A DNA stretch of 64,000 nucleotides from Cupriavidus sp. U2 (GTDB taxonomy: Bacteria; Pseudomonadota; Gammaproteobacteria; Burkholderiales; Burkholderiaceae): positions 736,382 through 800,381 of the forward strand of contig NZ_RCOG02000032.1 of NCBI RefSeq assembly GCF_009663685.2, given 5' to 3'. Under the pieces are notes generated by a model. That model worked only from the letters and a program-made list of their open reading frames with translations. It made no database searches and had not been told where the DNA came from. The translations under genes and the position numbers were made by a program. Position 1 is the stretch's first letter. Each line of letters begins with the position of its first letter. Shown here one piece after another: positions 14,152 to 22,806 of this stretch.

Positions 14152-16011
14152 ATGACCCAGCACGAAGACTTCCGTGCGGAGCAACCTTTTGCTTCCGCCG
14201 CCGACACCACTGCCACGCCCGCCGCTGCCGTGAGCCCGCTCGACAAGCTCGACGCCATGCTCAATGCCGATGCAGCCCCGGCCGCGCAAGCGTCGGACGC
14301 ACCGGAAAGCGGTTTCGCAAAGCTTGGCCTGGACCCCGCCATCCTGCGCGCCCTGGCCGAAGCCAACTACAACAACCCCACCCCGGTCCAGGCCCAGGCC
14401 ATTCCCGCCTTCCTGGCTGGCCGCGACCTGCTGGTCTCGAGCCAGACCGGTTCAGGCAAGACCGCCGCGTTCATGCTGCCGGCGATCCAGCGCATCAGCG
14501 AAAAGCCCGCGCCGAATCGTCCGACCGAACCGGCCAAGCGCATGAAGGGCAAGCGCCCCCGTCCGGCCGCCGCCCAGCCGTCGCTGCTGGTGCTGACGCC
14601 GACGCGTGAACTGGCCCTGCAGGTGACCGAGGCCGCCGCCAAGTACGGCCGCCATCTGCGCCGCATCGTGTGCGCCAGCATCCTGGGCGGCATGCCCTAT
14701 CCGAAGCAGCTGGCCATGCTGTCGCGCATGCCGGACATCCTGGTGGCAACGCCGGGCCGTCTGCTGGACCACATCGAAGCCGGCCGCATCGACCTGTCCG
14801 CGCTGGACATGCTGGTGTTCGACGAAGCCGACCGCATGCTCGACATGGGCTTTGCCGACGACATCGACGCCATCGTGGCCGCCACGCCGGCATCGCGCCA
14901 GACGCTGATGTTCTCGGCCACGCTGGACGCCCGTATCGGCCAGCTGGCCTCGCGCCAGCTGCGCGACCCGCAACGCATCGAGATCGCCGCCGCGCGCGCC
15001 GACCACAGCAACATCGAGCAACGCCTGCACTTCACCGACGACATGTCGCACAAGGAGCGCCTGCTCGACCACCTGCTGCGCGATTCGTCGCTGAAGCAGG
15101 CCATCGTGTTCACCGCCACCAAGCGTGACGCCGATTCGCTGGCCGAGCGCCTGTCGGACACCGGCTTCGCGGCCGGCGCCCTGCACGGCGACATGACGCA
15201 AGGTGCGCGCAACCGCACGCTGACGGCCCTGCGCCGCGGCAACCTGCGCGTGCTGGTGGCTACCGACGTGGCCGCACGCGGCATCGACGTGCCCGATATC
15301 ACCCACGTGGTGAACTTCGACCTGCCCAAGCAGGCGGAAGACTACGTCCACCGTATCGGCCGTACGGGCCGTGCCGGCCGCTCGGGCATCGCCATCAACC
15401 TGGTGAACCATGGCGACATGTTCCAGTGGCGCCGTATCGAGCGTTTCACGAACCACCGCATCGACGCATCGGTGATCGAAGGCCTGGAGCCGCGCCGTTC
15501 GCCGAAGCCGCGTTCGAACTTCGGCGGCAAGCCGGGCGGCCGTGACGGCTTCCGCGGCAACAGCGGCGGTGGCTATCGCAGCGGCAATGGCGCCGGCAAC
15601 GGCGGCGGCTACCGTAACAACAACGGCGGCAACCGCGAAGGCGGCGAACGCAGCTTTGGCGAGCGCCGCTTCAGCAACGACGGCAACCGTGGTTTCGGCG
15701 ACCGTGGTAACGGCGGCGGCTTCGGCGACCGTGGCAATGGCGGTGGCTTCGGCGACCGCGGCGGCTTCGGCGACCGCGGCAACGGCGGCTACCGTGGCCA
15801 GGGCCAAGGTCAGCAACGCAGCTTCGGCGACCGCAGCTTCGGCGGCGAGCAGCGTTTGTACGGCAACCGCGACGGCCAGCAACGCGACGGCAACCGTGGC
15901 TTTGGTGGCGAGCGCAGCTTCGGCGACCGCAGCTTTGGCGACCGTGGCGGCGATCGCGGCGGCTTTGGCGGCCAACGCAACGGCAACAGCCGTTCGCGCT
16001 ACGAGCGTTGA
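14152..16011 (+). CDS. rhlE: DEAD-box ATP-dependent RNA helicase, RhlE type, with Gly/Arg-rich tail
   Basis: 619 aa from MTQHEDF; no clear ribosome site is visible before this ATG. An Ala-rich N-terminal extension of about 50 residues precedes the helicase core: Q motif (PTPVQAQAIP), SQTGSGKT, PTRELALQ, DEADRMLDMGF, SATLD, and the C-terminal HRIGRTGRAGRSG. From about residue 445 the tail is built of repeats such as GFGDRGNGG, an RGG-like RNA-binding low-complexity region of about 170 residues. It unwinds structured RNA in ribosome assembly or RNA decay. A second RhlE-type gene is at 32458-34005. The tail's repeats may vary in number between strains. Confidence 0.9.
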   Translation: MTQHEDFRAEQPFASAADTTATPAAAVSPLDKLDAMLNADAAPAAQASDAPESGFAKLGLDPAILRALAEANYNNPTPVQAQAIPAFLAGRDLLVSSQTGSGKTAAFMLPAIQRISEKPAPNRPTEPAKRMKGKRPRPAAAQPSLLVLTPTRELALQVTEAAAKYGRHLRRIVCASILGGMPYPKQLAMLSRMPDILVATPGRLLDHIEAGRIDLSALDMLVFDEADRMLDMGFADDIDAIVAATPASRQTLMFSATLDARIGQLASRQLRDPQRIEIAAARADHSNIEQRLHFTDDMSHKERLLDHLLRDSSLKQAIVFTATKRDADSLAERLSDTGFAAGALHGDMTQGARNRTLTALRRGNLRVLVATDVAARGIDVPDITHVVNFDLPKQAEDYVHRIGRTGRAGRSGIAINLVNHGDMFQWRRIERFTNHRIDASVIEGLEPRRSPKPRSNFGGKPGGRDGFRGNSGGGYRSGNGAGNGGGYRNNNGGNREGGERSFGERRFSNDGNRGFGDRGNGGGFGDRGNGGGFGDRGGFGDRGNGGYRGQGQGQQRSFGDRSFGGEQRLYGNRDGQQRDGNRGFGGERSFGDRSFGDRGGDRGGFGGQRNGNSRSRYER

Positions 16012-16061
16012 TCGCTGATCGCTGATCCCCCGCCGGCCAGCCGGCCGGTGGCGGAACGCAA

Positions 16062-16087
16062 AAAAAGGCACCCTCGGGTGCCTTTTC
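16062..16087. terminator. Bidirectional terminator between rhlE and the egtB-like gene
   Basis: A 7-bp stem GGCACCC/GGGTGCC (16067-16073 with 16076-16082) has A-run before and T-run after it, serving the two convergent genes. Confidence 0.85.
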
Positions 16088-16105
16088 TTATTGCCGCGCG
16101 TCAGT

Positions 16106-17362
16106 TCACATCGCGCACGTCCGGAAGCCGACGAAGGACAGGTCGTCCTCGGGCAGCAGGGCCGTGCGGGCCCGCACATGACGCAGGCGCGACGGGCTGG
16201 CGAACGACACCCCGCGCACGGCCTGGTGCGTGCCGAAGCGGCCGATGATCTCGCCATCGGTCGGCTCGGCGGCAAAACCCAGGTACGGCTCGTACGGGGT
16301 AGCCGTCCATTCCCGCAGCGTGCCCCATTGCAGCCCGCGATTCTGCACGGCCGCCAGCTCCCATTCCACTTCCTGCGGCAGGCGGCGCCCGGCCCAGACG
16401 CACCATGCCTGGGCCTCGAACAGCGTGACGTGCCGCACCGGCTCGTCGGGATTGAGGGTGCGCTCCGTACCGAAGCGCGACGCCACCCAGCTGCGGCTGA
16501 CTGCATGGCGCGACCAGTAGCGCGGCGCCGAACGCTCCTGCGTCATCAGCCATTGCCGGCCGGCGGCCGACCAGTACGACGGATGCTCGTAGCCGCGATC
16601 TTCCACGAATTCCAGGAACTGGGCGTTGGTTACCAGCGCGGCGTCCATCTCGAACGCGGGGACGTAGACCTTCTGCGCCGGCAATTCGTCGGGCCAGGCA
16701 AAGCCGTCGGCTTCCGGCCAGCCCTGCGTGAAATTGCCACCGGGAAAATGCAGCGTGCCCGCAGACTGCACGGCCGCCGCCGGCGAGATCGATGCCGGCT
16801 CGACCGGCGCCACCTCCAGAGCCTGCAGCAGCGTGGCCACTGTTTCGCCCTGCACGTCCTCGTAGTACAGCGCCCGGCGGAACGGATACAGCGTGGCATC
16901 GCCGTCGTCAGGCAGCAGCGCGATGCGCCGCAGCAGACCGTCGAGCACCTGCGTGGCGTATTGCTTCACCACCGCCACGTCGGGCAGCGCGATCTCCCAG
17001 CGTTCGTCCGGACCAATCCGCTCGGGATCGAACCATTCGTCGGCACCATCGAGCAGCGACGGCTCGCTGGCCACCGGCAGGCGGATACCGCCCTGCTCCA
17101 GATGCCGCACACCGCGCAGGCACCACCATTCGGCGTGCCAGGCGATATTGCCCAGCGTCCACAGCGGCGGATTGGTGTCGTACTGACGCTGCACGGTCCA
17201 ACCCTTGCGGGTCACGCCGAAGGCACCCAGCCAGGCCAGCGTGCGGCTGCGCGACTCCACCAATGCCTGTGCCAACCCCTCGCGCGGCAGCCGGCGCGCG
17301 TCGGGCCAGGCCGCCGTGCCGCCGGTGAAGTGGAGATCGGGAAGCATGGAAAAGCCGCTCAT
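16106..17362 (-). CDS. EgtB/SenA-like protein (DinB plus FGE domains) with altered iron-site residues
   Basis: 418 aa. The N-terminal half resembles the DinB_2 domain of ergothioneine/selenoneine sulfoxide (selenoxide) synthases (NPPLWTLGNIAWHAEWWCLR, residues 64-83); the C-terminal half is the FGE-type domain (PAFEMDAALVTNAQFLEFVE; RGVSFASPSRLRH; VGFRTC). In active EgtB/OvoA enzymes iron is held by one early His and an HxxxH pair. Here His76 fits the first, but the pair position reads Tyr167-Glu-Asp-Val-Gln171, so two ligands seem lost. It is downstream of egtD in the same direction (149 bp gap). It may be an inactive or repurposed paralogue, or use other ligands. SenA is an alternative name, but no senB lies nearby. 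Confidence 0.75.
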   Translation of the reverse strand: MSGFSMLPDLHFTGGTAAWPDARRLPREGLAQALVESRSRTLAWLGAFGVTRKGWTVQRQYDTNPPLWTLGNIAWHAEWWCLRGVRHLEQGGIRLPVASEPSLLDGADEWFDPERIGPDERWEIALPDVAVVKQYATQVLDGLLRRIALLPDDGDATLYPFRRALYYEDVQGETVATLLQALEVAPVEPASISPAAAVQSAGTLHFPGGNFTQGWPEADGFAWPDELPAQKVYVPAFEMDAALVTNAQFLEFVEDRGYEHPSYWSAAGRQWLMTQERSAPRYWSRHAVSRSWVASRFGTERTLNPDEPVRHVTLFEAQAWCVWAGRRLPQEVEWELAAVQNRGLQWGTLREWTATPYEPYLGFAAEPTDGEIIGRFGTHQAVRGVSFASPSRLRHVRARTALLPEDDLSFVGFRTCAM

Positions 17363-17511
17363 CGAGGTATCCGTGACAAAGGGTGGGAATCGGTGCCGGC
17401 CGGGCCGGCTGCGCGCATTATGACACCGCGCGCCAACGCGTTCCGCCCCCCCGCCCTTTCACCCTGCTGGCGGCGCGGCTTACCGCCAGCCTGCCCAGAT
17501 CGTGCCGATCG

Positions 17512-18618
17512 TCAGCCGCGCGCGTGAAATACGGCGAACCAGCCGCGCGGATCGGTCCAGCTGACCGGGTCGGTAAAACCGGCCGCTTCGAGCAGGATCG
17601 CGAAGTCATCCGGCCGATACTTGTGCGAGTCCTCGGTATGGATGCGGTCGCCGGCCGCGAACCGCCGTTCGCCGTTTGGCCAGCGCACGGTCACATCGCG
17701 CTCGGCCTGCAGGTGCATCTGGATGCGCGATGCCTGCGTATCGAACGTGGCCGCGTGACGCCAGTCGGCCAGCGCGAAGTCGCTGCCCACGATGCGATTC
17801 ACGTTGCGCAGCACGTTGCGGTTGAACGCGGCGGTCACGCCCAGGGCATCGTCATAGGCTGCCACCAGCGTGTCGGCGTCCTTGTACAGGTCCACGCCGA
17901 TCAGCACGCCGTCTCCCGGGCCCGCCGCAGCCCGCAGCCGCTGCAGCAGCGCCAGGGCGTCGATCGGCGCGAAGTTGCCGATGCTGGAACCCGGATAGAA
18001 GAACAGCCGGCGGCCGCGCTTGACGCTGGAGGGCAGGTCGAGCGGCCCGCACAGGTCGGCCCCCAGCCCCAGCATCGGGATCTGGGGGTTCTGCTGCTGC
18101 AGCGCGGCCAGCGTGCCGCGCAGGAATTCCACCGAGATATCGAGCGCCACGTACTGGGCCGGCTGCAGGCTCGGGAACAGGCGCGCCGCTTTCTGGCAGT
18201 TGCCAGCGCCCAGGTCGATCAGCACGCAGCCGCTGCCCGCCCGTGCCGCGATGGCGGGCGCGGCCGTGGCGAAGATGGACGCCTCGGTGCGCGTGGGGTA
18301 GTACTCGGGCAGGTCGGTGATGGCCTCGAACAGCCGGGAACCCAGCACGTCGTAGAAGAACTTCGGGCTGATGCGCGCCTGCCTGCGGCGCAGCCCTTCC
18401 TCGATCTCGGCGCGTAGCGCGCCGTTGTCCTCGCGGTATTGCTGCACGAATTCCGGCTGCGGGACCGCCCCGGGCCGGACATGGCCGTTGCCGACCACGA
18501 TGCGCGGCTCCGGAGCAATGTCCGGCGTGGCGTGGCCGTTCTGGTGATGGGAGTTGTTGCGGGAGTTGTTGCGGGTCGAATGGGTGTCGGGCGTCTGAAG
18601 CGTAGTGGGGGCCGGCAT
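17512..18618 (-). CDS. egtD: L-histidine N-alpha-methyltransferase, ergothioneine pathway
   Basis: 368 aa from MPAPTTLQ, supported by AAGGAAA before the ATG. A polar, His/Asn-rich N-terminal tail of about 40 residues precedes the EgtD fold. Typical signatures are ISPKFFYDVLGSRLFEAIT, PEYYPTRTE, IDLGAGNCQKA (SAM site) and FFYPGSSIGNF. The enzyme trimethylates histidine to hercynine, the substrate of EgtB. Its neighbour downstream is an EgtB-like gene that lacks expected iron ligands, so the pathway may rely on another EgtB in the genome or stop at hercynine. That consequence is inference. Confidence 0.88.
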   Translation of the reverse strand: MPAPTTLQTPDTHSTRNNSRNNSHHQNGHATPDIAPEPRIVVGNGHVRPGAVPQPEFVQQYREDNGALRAEIEEGLRRRQARISPKFFYDVLGSRLFEAITDLPEYYPTRTEASIFATAAPAIAARAGSGCVLIDLGAGNCQKAARLFPSLQPAQYVALDISVEFLRGTLAALQQQNPQIPMLGLGADLCGPLDLPSSVKRGRRLFFYPGSSIGNFAPIDALALLQRLRAAAGPGDGVLIGVDLYKDADTLVAAYDDALGVTAAFNRNVLRNVNRIVGSDFALADWRHAATFDTQASRIQMHLQAERDVTVRWPNGERRFAAGDRIHTEDSHKYRPDDFAILLEAAGFTDPVSWTDPRGWFAVFHARG

Positions 18619-18862
18619 GACGTTTCCTTGTTGTCGATGGGCACTACGGTGAATCCCTCTCAAAGCGTCGGCGCCGGCATCCGATGCTTGCCAGCGGTGG
18701 TCAGGGGTGCGCGCCTGTCAGGTCTGGTGCACACCTGCCGAACCGGTCCAGATAGGATAGGTGCATATGCTTATGCGTGCGTGGCACGTTGCATCACTTT
18801 ACAAACTGAATCGCACGGCATGCATGTCTGAAACTTGATACATGCAAACCCCACCCCGGCAG

Positions 18863-18893
18863 TGCAACATTTTTTTCGTAGTTCCCTTATAAT
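18863..18893 (+). promoter_or_regulatory. Candidate promoter of the riboswitch-terC transcript
   Basis: A perfect TATAAT (18888-18893) lies about 60 bp before the riboswitch core, with TGCAAC (18863-18868) as a poor -35 at 19-bp spacing. The T-run between them is typical of AT-rich promoter spacers. The rest of 18619-18860 shows no gene. Confidence 0.5.
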
Positions 18894-18949
18894 CGCCTCC
18901 AACGTGATTGCCGGAGCTTTCCGGCGGCCACGATCCCTTCCAAAGAGGG

Positions 18950-19080
18950 AAGTAAAAGGGGAGTAGCTTGGGGGCATCCGATGCCCTTAGCACAATCGTC
19001 ATTCCGAGACGCATCGCTCGTCTCCGGTTGTGCTGACCCTGGTGCGCATTCCGCGCCAGTCAGTCGAGCAAGACCTTTGC
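18950..19080 (+). promoter_or_regulatory. yybP-ykoY-type (manganese) riboswitch upstream of terC
   Basis: The conserved block GGGGAGTAGC (18959-18968) is followed by a local hairpin GGGCAT/ATGCCC. Then AGCACAA and GAGACG pair with CGTCTC and TTGTGCT, and the second conserved block CCGGTTGTGCTGA (about 19024-19036) follows. This is the layout of the Mn2+-sensing yybP-ykoY element, which precedes terC/alx genes in many bacteria, including E. coli. It lies 130-250 bp before the terC start codon. Outer boundaries are approximate. Confidence 0.8.
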
Positions 19081-19208
19081 ACACCTGGTTTTTACGGTTT
19101 GCAAAGGCGCCCCTGATCACTTCCGGCGCTCGCTGTAAATCCCAGGTGCAACAAAAATCCCTTGCTGGCTTGATGGCCTGCAGCTTTTTTCGTACCTGAG
19201 GAGCGTAC

Positions 19209-19916
19209 ATGGAGTGGTTTACCGATCTGTTCACGATGCAGTTCCTGACAGCCCTGCTGTCGATCGTCGTCATTGACCTGGTCCTGGCTGGCGACAACGC
19301 CATCGTGATTGCCCTCGCGGCGCGCAACCTGCCGCCGCACCTGCAGAAGAAAGCCATTGTCTGGGGCACCATCGGTGCCGTGGTGGTCCGGTCGGCCATG
19401 ACGATTGGCGTGGTCTGGCTGCTCAAGATCCCTGGCCTGCTGCTGGTTGGCGGCCTGGCGCTGGTCTGGATCGCCTACAAGCTGCTGGCCGCCGAGAACG
19501 ACGGCGACGAGCACGGCGCTGGCGCGGCCACGCTGATGGGCGCCATGAAGACCATCATCATCGCCGACGCGGTGATGGGCGTGGACAACGTGCTGGCCGT
19601 GGCCGGCGCCGCCCACGGCAGCTTCCTGCTGGTGGTGCTGGGCCTGCTGATCAGTATCCCGATCGTGGTCTGGGGTTCGAGCCTGGTGCTCAAGCTGATG
19701 TCGCGCTATCCGTCGATCATCTACATCGGTGCCGGCGTGCTGGCCTTCACCGCCGTCAAGATGATCCTGGGCGAGCCGATCACCAAGGCCTTCTTCGAGG
19801 CACAGCCCGCCATCAAGTGGGCTCTGTACCTGGTGATCATCGGTGGCGTGCTGGGTGCGGGCTACCTGACCCAGAAGCGTCGCGACAGCAACCAGAAGCC
19901 GGTGGAAAGCCACTGA
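19209..19916 (+). CDS. TerC-family membrane protein, probable Mn2+ exporter
   Basis: 235 aa, with GAGGAG upstream of the ATG. About seven membrane segments are visible. The paired TerC acidic motifs DLVLAGDNAIVIAL (23-36) and ADAVMGVDNVLAV (near 120-133) supply the metal-binding Asp and Asn residues. The product belongs to the short YjbE/YkoY-like TerC group. Members of this group protect against manganese excess or load metal into exported proteins. The riboswitch in front fits induction by Mn2+. A strong terminator follows, so the gene is transcribed alone. Confidence 0.88.
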   Translation: MEWFTDLFTMQFLTALLSIVVIDLVLAGDNAIVIALAARNLPPHLQKKAIVWGTIGAVVVRSAMTIGVVWLLKIPGLLLVGGLALVWIAYKLLAAENDGDEHGAGAATLMGAMKTIIIADAVMGVDNVLAVAGAAHGSFLLVVLGLLISIPIVVWGSSLVLKLMSRYPSIIYIGAGVLAFTAVKMILGEPITKAFFEAQPAIKWALYLVIIGGVLGAGYLTQKRRDSNQKPVESH

Positions 19917-19950
19917 CCTGGCTGACCGGAATTGCCGGGAAACGCAAACG

Positions 19951-19972
19951 GCCGCCTTCGGGCGGCTTTTTG
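19951..19972 (+). terminator. Terminator after terC
   Basis: The stem GCCGCC/GGCGGC with a stable TTCG loop is followed by five T, 35 bp past the terC stop. Confidence 0.85.
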
Positions 19973-20035
19973 CTTTCAGGCTAAAATCCCCGCTTTACGG
20001 CCCACGAGCCGACATCACATTTCTACCCCGCGCCG

Positions 20036-20830
20036 ATGAAACAGTACCTCGACTTCATGCGCCATGTTTTCGAGCATGGCACCGAAAAGTCCGATCGCAC
20101 CGGCACCGGCACGCGCTCGGTGTTCGGCTACCAGATGCGCTTCGACCTGAACGAAGGCTTTCCGGTCGTCACCACCAAGAAGCTGCACCTGAAGTCGATC
20201 ATCCACGAACTGCTGTGGTTCCTGCAGGGATCGACCAACATCCAGTACCTGAAAGACAACGGCGTCACGATCTGGGACGAATGGGCCGACGCCAACGGCG
20301 AGCTGGGCCCGGTCTACGGCTACCAGTGGCGCGCCTGGCCAACGCCGGACGGCCGCCATATCGACCAGATCAGCGAGGTGGTGCAGCAGATCCGAAACAA
20401 CCCCGATTCGCGCCGTCTGATCGTGTCGGCCTGGAACGTCGGCGAGATCCCGCAAATGAAGCTGCCGCCCTGCCACGCGTTCTTCCAGTTCTACGTGGCC
20501 GACGGCAAGCTGAGCTGCCAGTTGTACCAGCGCAGTGCGGACATCTTCCTGGGCGTGCCGTTCAATATCGCCAGCTACGCGTTGCTGACGCACATGATCG
20601 CGCAGCAGTGCGACCTTGGCGTGGGCGACTTCGTCTGGACGGGCGGCGACTGCCACATCTACAGCAACCACTTCGAACAGGTGCAGACGCAGTTGTCGCG
20701 CGCGCCAATGAAGCTGCCGACGCTGAAGATCAAGCGCCGTCCCGACAGCATCTTCGGCTACCAGTACGACGACTTCGAACTGGTGGGCTACGAATCGCAC
20801 CCCGCGATCAAGGCGCCGGTGGCCGTATGA
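20036..20830 (+). CDS. thyA: Thymidylate synthase
   Basis: 264 aa, exactly the length of the E. coli enzyme. It converts dUMP to dTMP with methylene-tetrahydrofolate. The catalytic Cys146 lies in KLPPCHAFFQF; other signatures are SDRTGTGTRS (folate and phosphate binding), RSADIFLGVPFNIASYA and the C-terminal PAIKAPVAV. The stop codon overlaps the start of folA by 4 bp, which couples synthesis of the enzyme that makes dihydrofolate to the enzyme that recycles it. Confidence 0.97.
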   Translation: MKQYLDFMRHVFEHGTEKSDRTGTGTRSVFGYQMRFDLNEGFPVVTTKKLHLKSIIHELLWFLQGSTNIQYLKDNGVTIWDEWADANGELGPVYGYQWRAWPTPDGRHIDQISEVVQQIRNNPDSRRLIVSAWNVGEIPQMKLPPCHAFFQFYVADGKLSCQLYQRSADIFLGVPFNIASYALLTHMIAQQCDLGVGDFVWTGGDCHIYSNHFEQVQTQLSRAPMKLPTLKIKRRPDSIFGYQYDDFELVGYESHPAIKAPVAV

Positions 20831-21327
20831 CGCTGCTGACCCTGATCGTCGCGCGGGCGCGCAATGGCGTGATCGGCCGCGACAACACGCTGCCGTGGCG
20901 CCTGCCCGAGGACCTGCAGCATTTCAAGCGCACCACGCTGGGCGCGCCGATCATCATGGGCCGCAAGACCTGGGATTCGATCGGCCGGCCGCTGCCGGGC
21001 CGCCGCAATATCGTGGTGAGCCGCAACCCGGACCTGCAACTGGAAGGCGCCGAGGTGGTGGGCTCGCTGGAAGACGCCCAGCGCCTGTGCGTGGGCGTGG
21101 AACAGGTGTTCCTGATCGGTGGCGCGCAGCTGTACGCGGAGGCCCTGCCCAGTGCGGATCGCCTGATCGTCACCGAGATCGATGCCGACGTGGAAGGCGA
21201 CGCCCACTTCCCGGCCATCGACCGGTCGAAGTGGGTGGAGGTCGCGCGCGAAACCCACCATTCGGCGGCCAACGCGTTCGACTATGCGTTCGTCACCTAC
21301 GAACGACCGCCGTCGGGCGAGGAATGA
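20827..21327 (+). CDS. folA: Dihydrofolate reductase
   Basis: 166 aa. It reduces dihydrofolate to tetrahydrofolate with NADPH. The sequence keeps VIGRDNTLPWRLPEDL (substrate site), PIIMGRKTWDSIGRPLPGR (NADPH site) and VFLIGGAQLYAEAL. It is the standard chromosomal, trimethoprim-sensitive type of the family by length and motifs; resistance cannot be judged from this. It starts inside the thyA stop codon. Confidence 0.97.
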   Translation: MTLLTLIVARARNGVIGRDNTLPWRLPEDLQHFKRTTLGAPIIMGRKTWDSIGRPLPGRRNIVVSRNPDLQLEGAEVVGSLEDAQRLCVGVEQVFLIGGAQLYAEALPSADRLIVTEIDADVEGDAHFPAIDRSKWVEVARETHHSAANAFDYAFVTYERPPSGEE

Positions 21328-21340
21328 CCCCACCGCCCGA

Positions 21341-21378
21341 CCATGAAAAACGGCGCCCTCGGGCGCCGTTTTTCATGG
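21341..21378. terminator. Bidirectional terminator between folA and pmbA
   Basis: A perfect 18-bp stem with a 2-nt loop contains AAAAA on the left and TTTTT on the right of the GC part, so it serves both convergent genes. Confidence 0.92.
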
Positions 21379-21390
21379 CCGAATGCCGAA

Positions 21391-22758
21391 TCAGTTGCCG
21401 GCAATCGTCATTTGCTCGATCAGGATCGACCCGGTTTCCTTGGTGCCGCGCACCAGCGCGTCGGCGCCGATCCCAACGATCTGCTTGAACATCTCGACCA
21501 TGTTGCCGGCGATCGTGATTTCCTCCACCGGGTACTGGATCACCCCGTTTTCCACCCAGTAGCCCGACGCGCCGCGCGAGTAGTCGCCCGTCACGTAGTT
21601 CACGCCCTGCCCCATCAGTTCGGTCACCAGCAGGCCGGTGCCCATCTTCTTCAGCATGCCGGCGAAGTCGTCGCCCGGTTGCGTGTTCGAGCTGGTCAGC
21701 GTCAGGTTGTGCGAGCCGCCCGCGTTGCCGGTGGTCTGCATGCCGAGCTTGCGCGCGGAATAGGTCGAGAGGAAATAGCCCTGTACAACGCCGTCACGCA
21801 CCACCTGGCGGGCCTGCGTGCGCACCCCTTCCTCGTCGAACGGGGCGCTGCCCATGGCGCCCGGCACGTGCGGCTGCTCATTGATCTGGATATCGGGCGA
21901 GAACACGGCCTTGCCCAGCGAGTCGTATAGGAACGTCGACTTGCGGTACAGCGCGCCGCCCGACACCGCCTGCACGAAGGCGCCCAGCAGGCCGGCCGCC
22001 AGCGGCGCCTCGAACAGCACCGGGCACTTGCGCGTGGACAGCTTGCGGGCATTCAGACGGGCCAGCGCGCGCTCGGCGGCATAGCGGCCAATGGCCTCGG
22101 GCTCGGCCAGCGCCAGCGGCGACCGCTTGGACGAATACCAGTCGTCGCGCTGCATGCCGCCGCCCGACCCGGCGATCGGTGCCGCCGAGATGAAATGGCG
22201 CGAATACGGGTAGCCGCCCACGAAGCCGCGCGACGTGGCCAGCACGAACTGCGAATGCTGGGCCGACACGCTGGCGCCATCGCTGTTCTTGATCTTCGGC
22301 GACACCGCGAACGACGCCGCCTCGGCACGGCGCGCGATGTCGATGGCACCCTCGGCATCGATGTCCCACGGGTGGAACAGGTCCAGATCCTGCGGGTTGC
22401 GTTCGAGCAGCCCTTCCTCGGCCAGGCCTGCGCAATCGTCCTCGGCCGTGAAGCGGGCGATGTTGTACGCCGCCTCGGCCGTCGCGCGCAGCGCCCCCGG
22501 CGAGAAATCCGACGTGCTGGCATTGCCGCGGCGCTGGCCGATCATGACCGTCACGCCCACCACCTTGTCGCGGTTCTGCTCGATGGTTTCCACCTGCCCC
22601 TTGCGCACCGTCACCGACAGGCCACCGCCTTCGGAGATCTCCGTCGCGGCATCCGTCGCGCCAAGTTCGCGTGCCACGCGCAGCACATCGGCCGCCATGG
22701 CCTTGAGCTGATCCTGGGTATAGGTGAAATGCGCGGTCTTTTCGGCAGTCTGGCTCAT
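21391..22758 (-). CDS. pmbA: Metalloprotease-related protein PmbA/TldE
   Basis: 455 aa from MSQTAEKT; a TTG six codons earlier is less likely. It is the TldE/PmbA subunit of the TldD/TldE protease, which degrades small proteins, matures some exported peptides (microcin B17, and the modified RiPP klebsazolicin) and cuts CcdA antitoxin. Signatures include GGGLSVTVRKGQVETIEQN, YNIARFTAEDDCAGLAE, and the C-terminal GVNYVTGDYSRGASGYWVENG. PmbA itself lacks the HExxxH zinc site of TldD, as expected. It is divergent from yjgA with a 48-bp gap, as in E. coli. A link to the peptide cluster 10 kb away is not implied by position. Confidence 0.95.
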   Translation of the reverse strand: MSQTAEKTAHFTYTQDQLKAMAADVLRVARELGATDAATEISEGGGLSVTVRKGQVETIEQNRDKVVGVTVMIGQRRGNASTSDFSPGALRATAEAAYNIARFTAEDDCAGLAEEGLLERNPQDLDLFHPWDIDAEGAIDIARRAEAASFAVSPKIKNSDGASVSAQHSQFVLATSRGFVGGYPYSRHFISAAPIAGSGGGMQRDDWYSSKRSPLALAEPEAIGRYAAERALARLNARKLSTRKCPVLFEAPLAAGLLGAFVQAVSGGALYRKSTFLYDSLGKAVFSPDIQINEQPHVPGAMGSAPFDEEGVRTQARQVVRDGVVQGYFLSTYSARKLGMQTTGNAGGSHNLTLTSSNTQPGDDFAGMLKKMGTGLLVTELMGQGVNYVTGDYSRGASGYWVENGVIQYPVEEITIAGNMVEMFKQIVGIGADALVRGTKETGSILIEQMTIAGN

Positions 22759-22806
22759 ATGGGCGGGCGTGATCAAAAGTCCAAACGGGAATCATAGCAA
22801 GATAAA

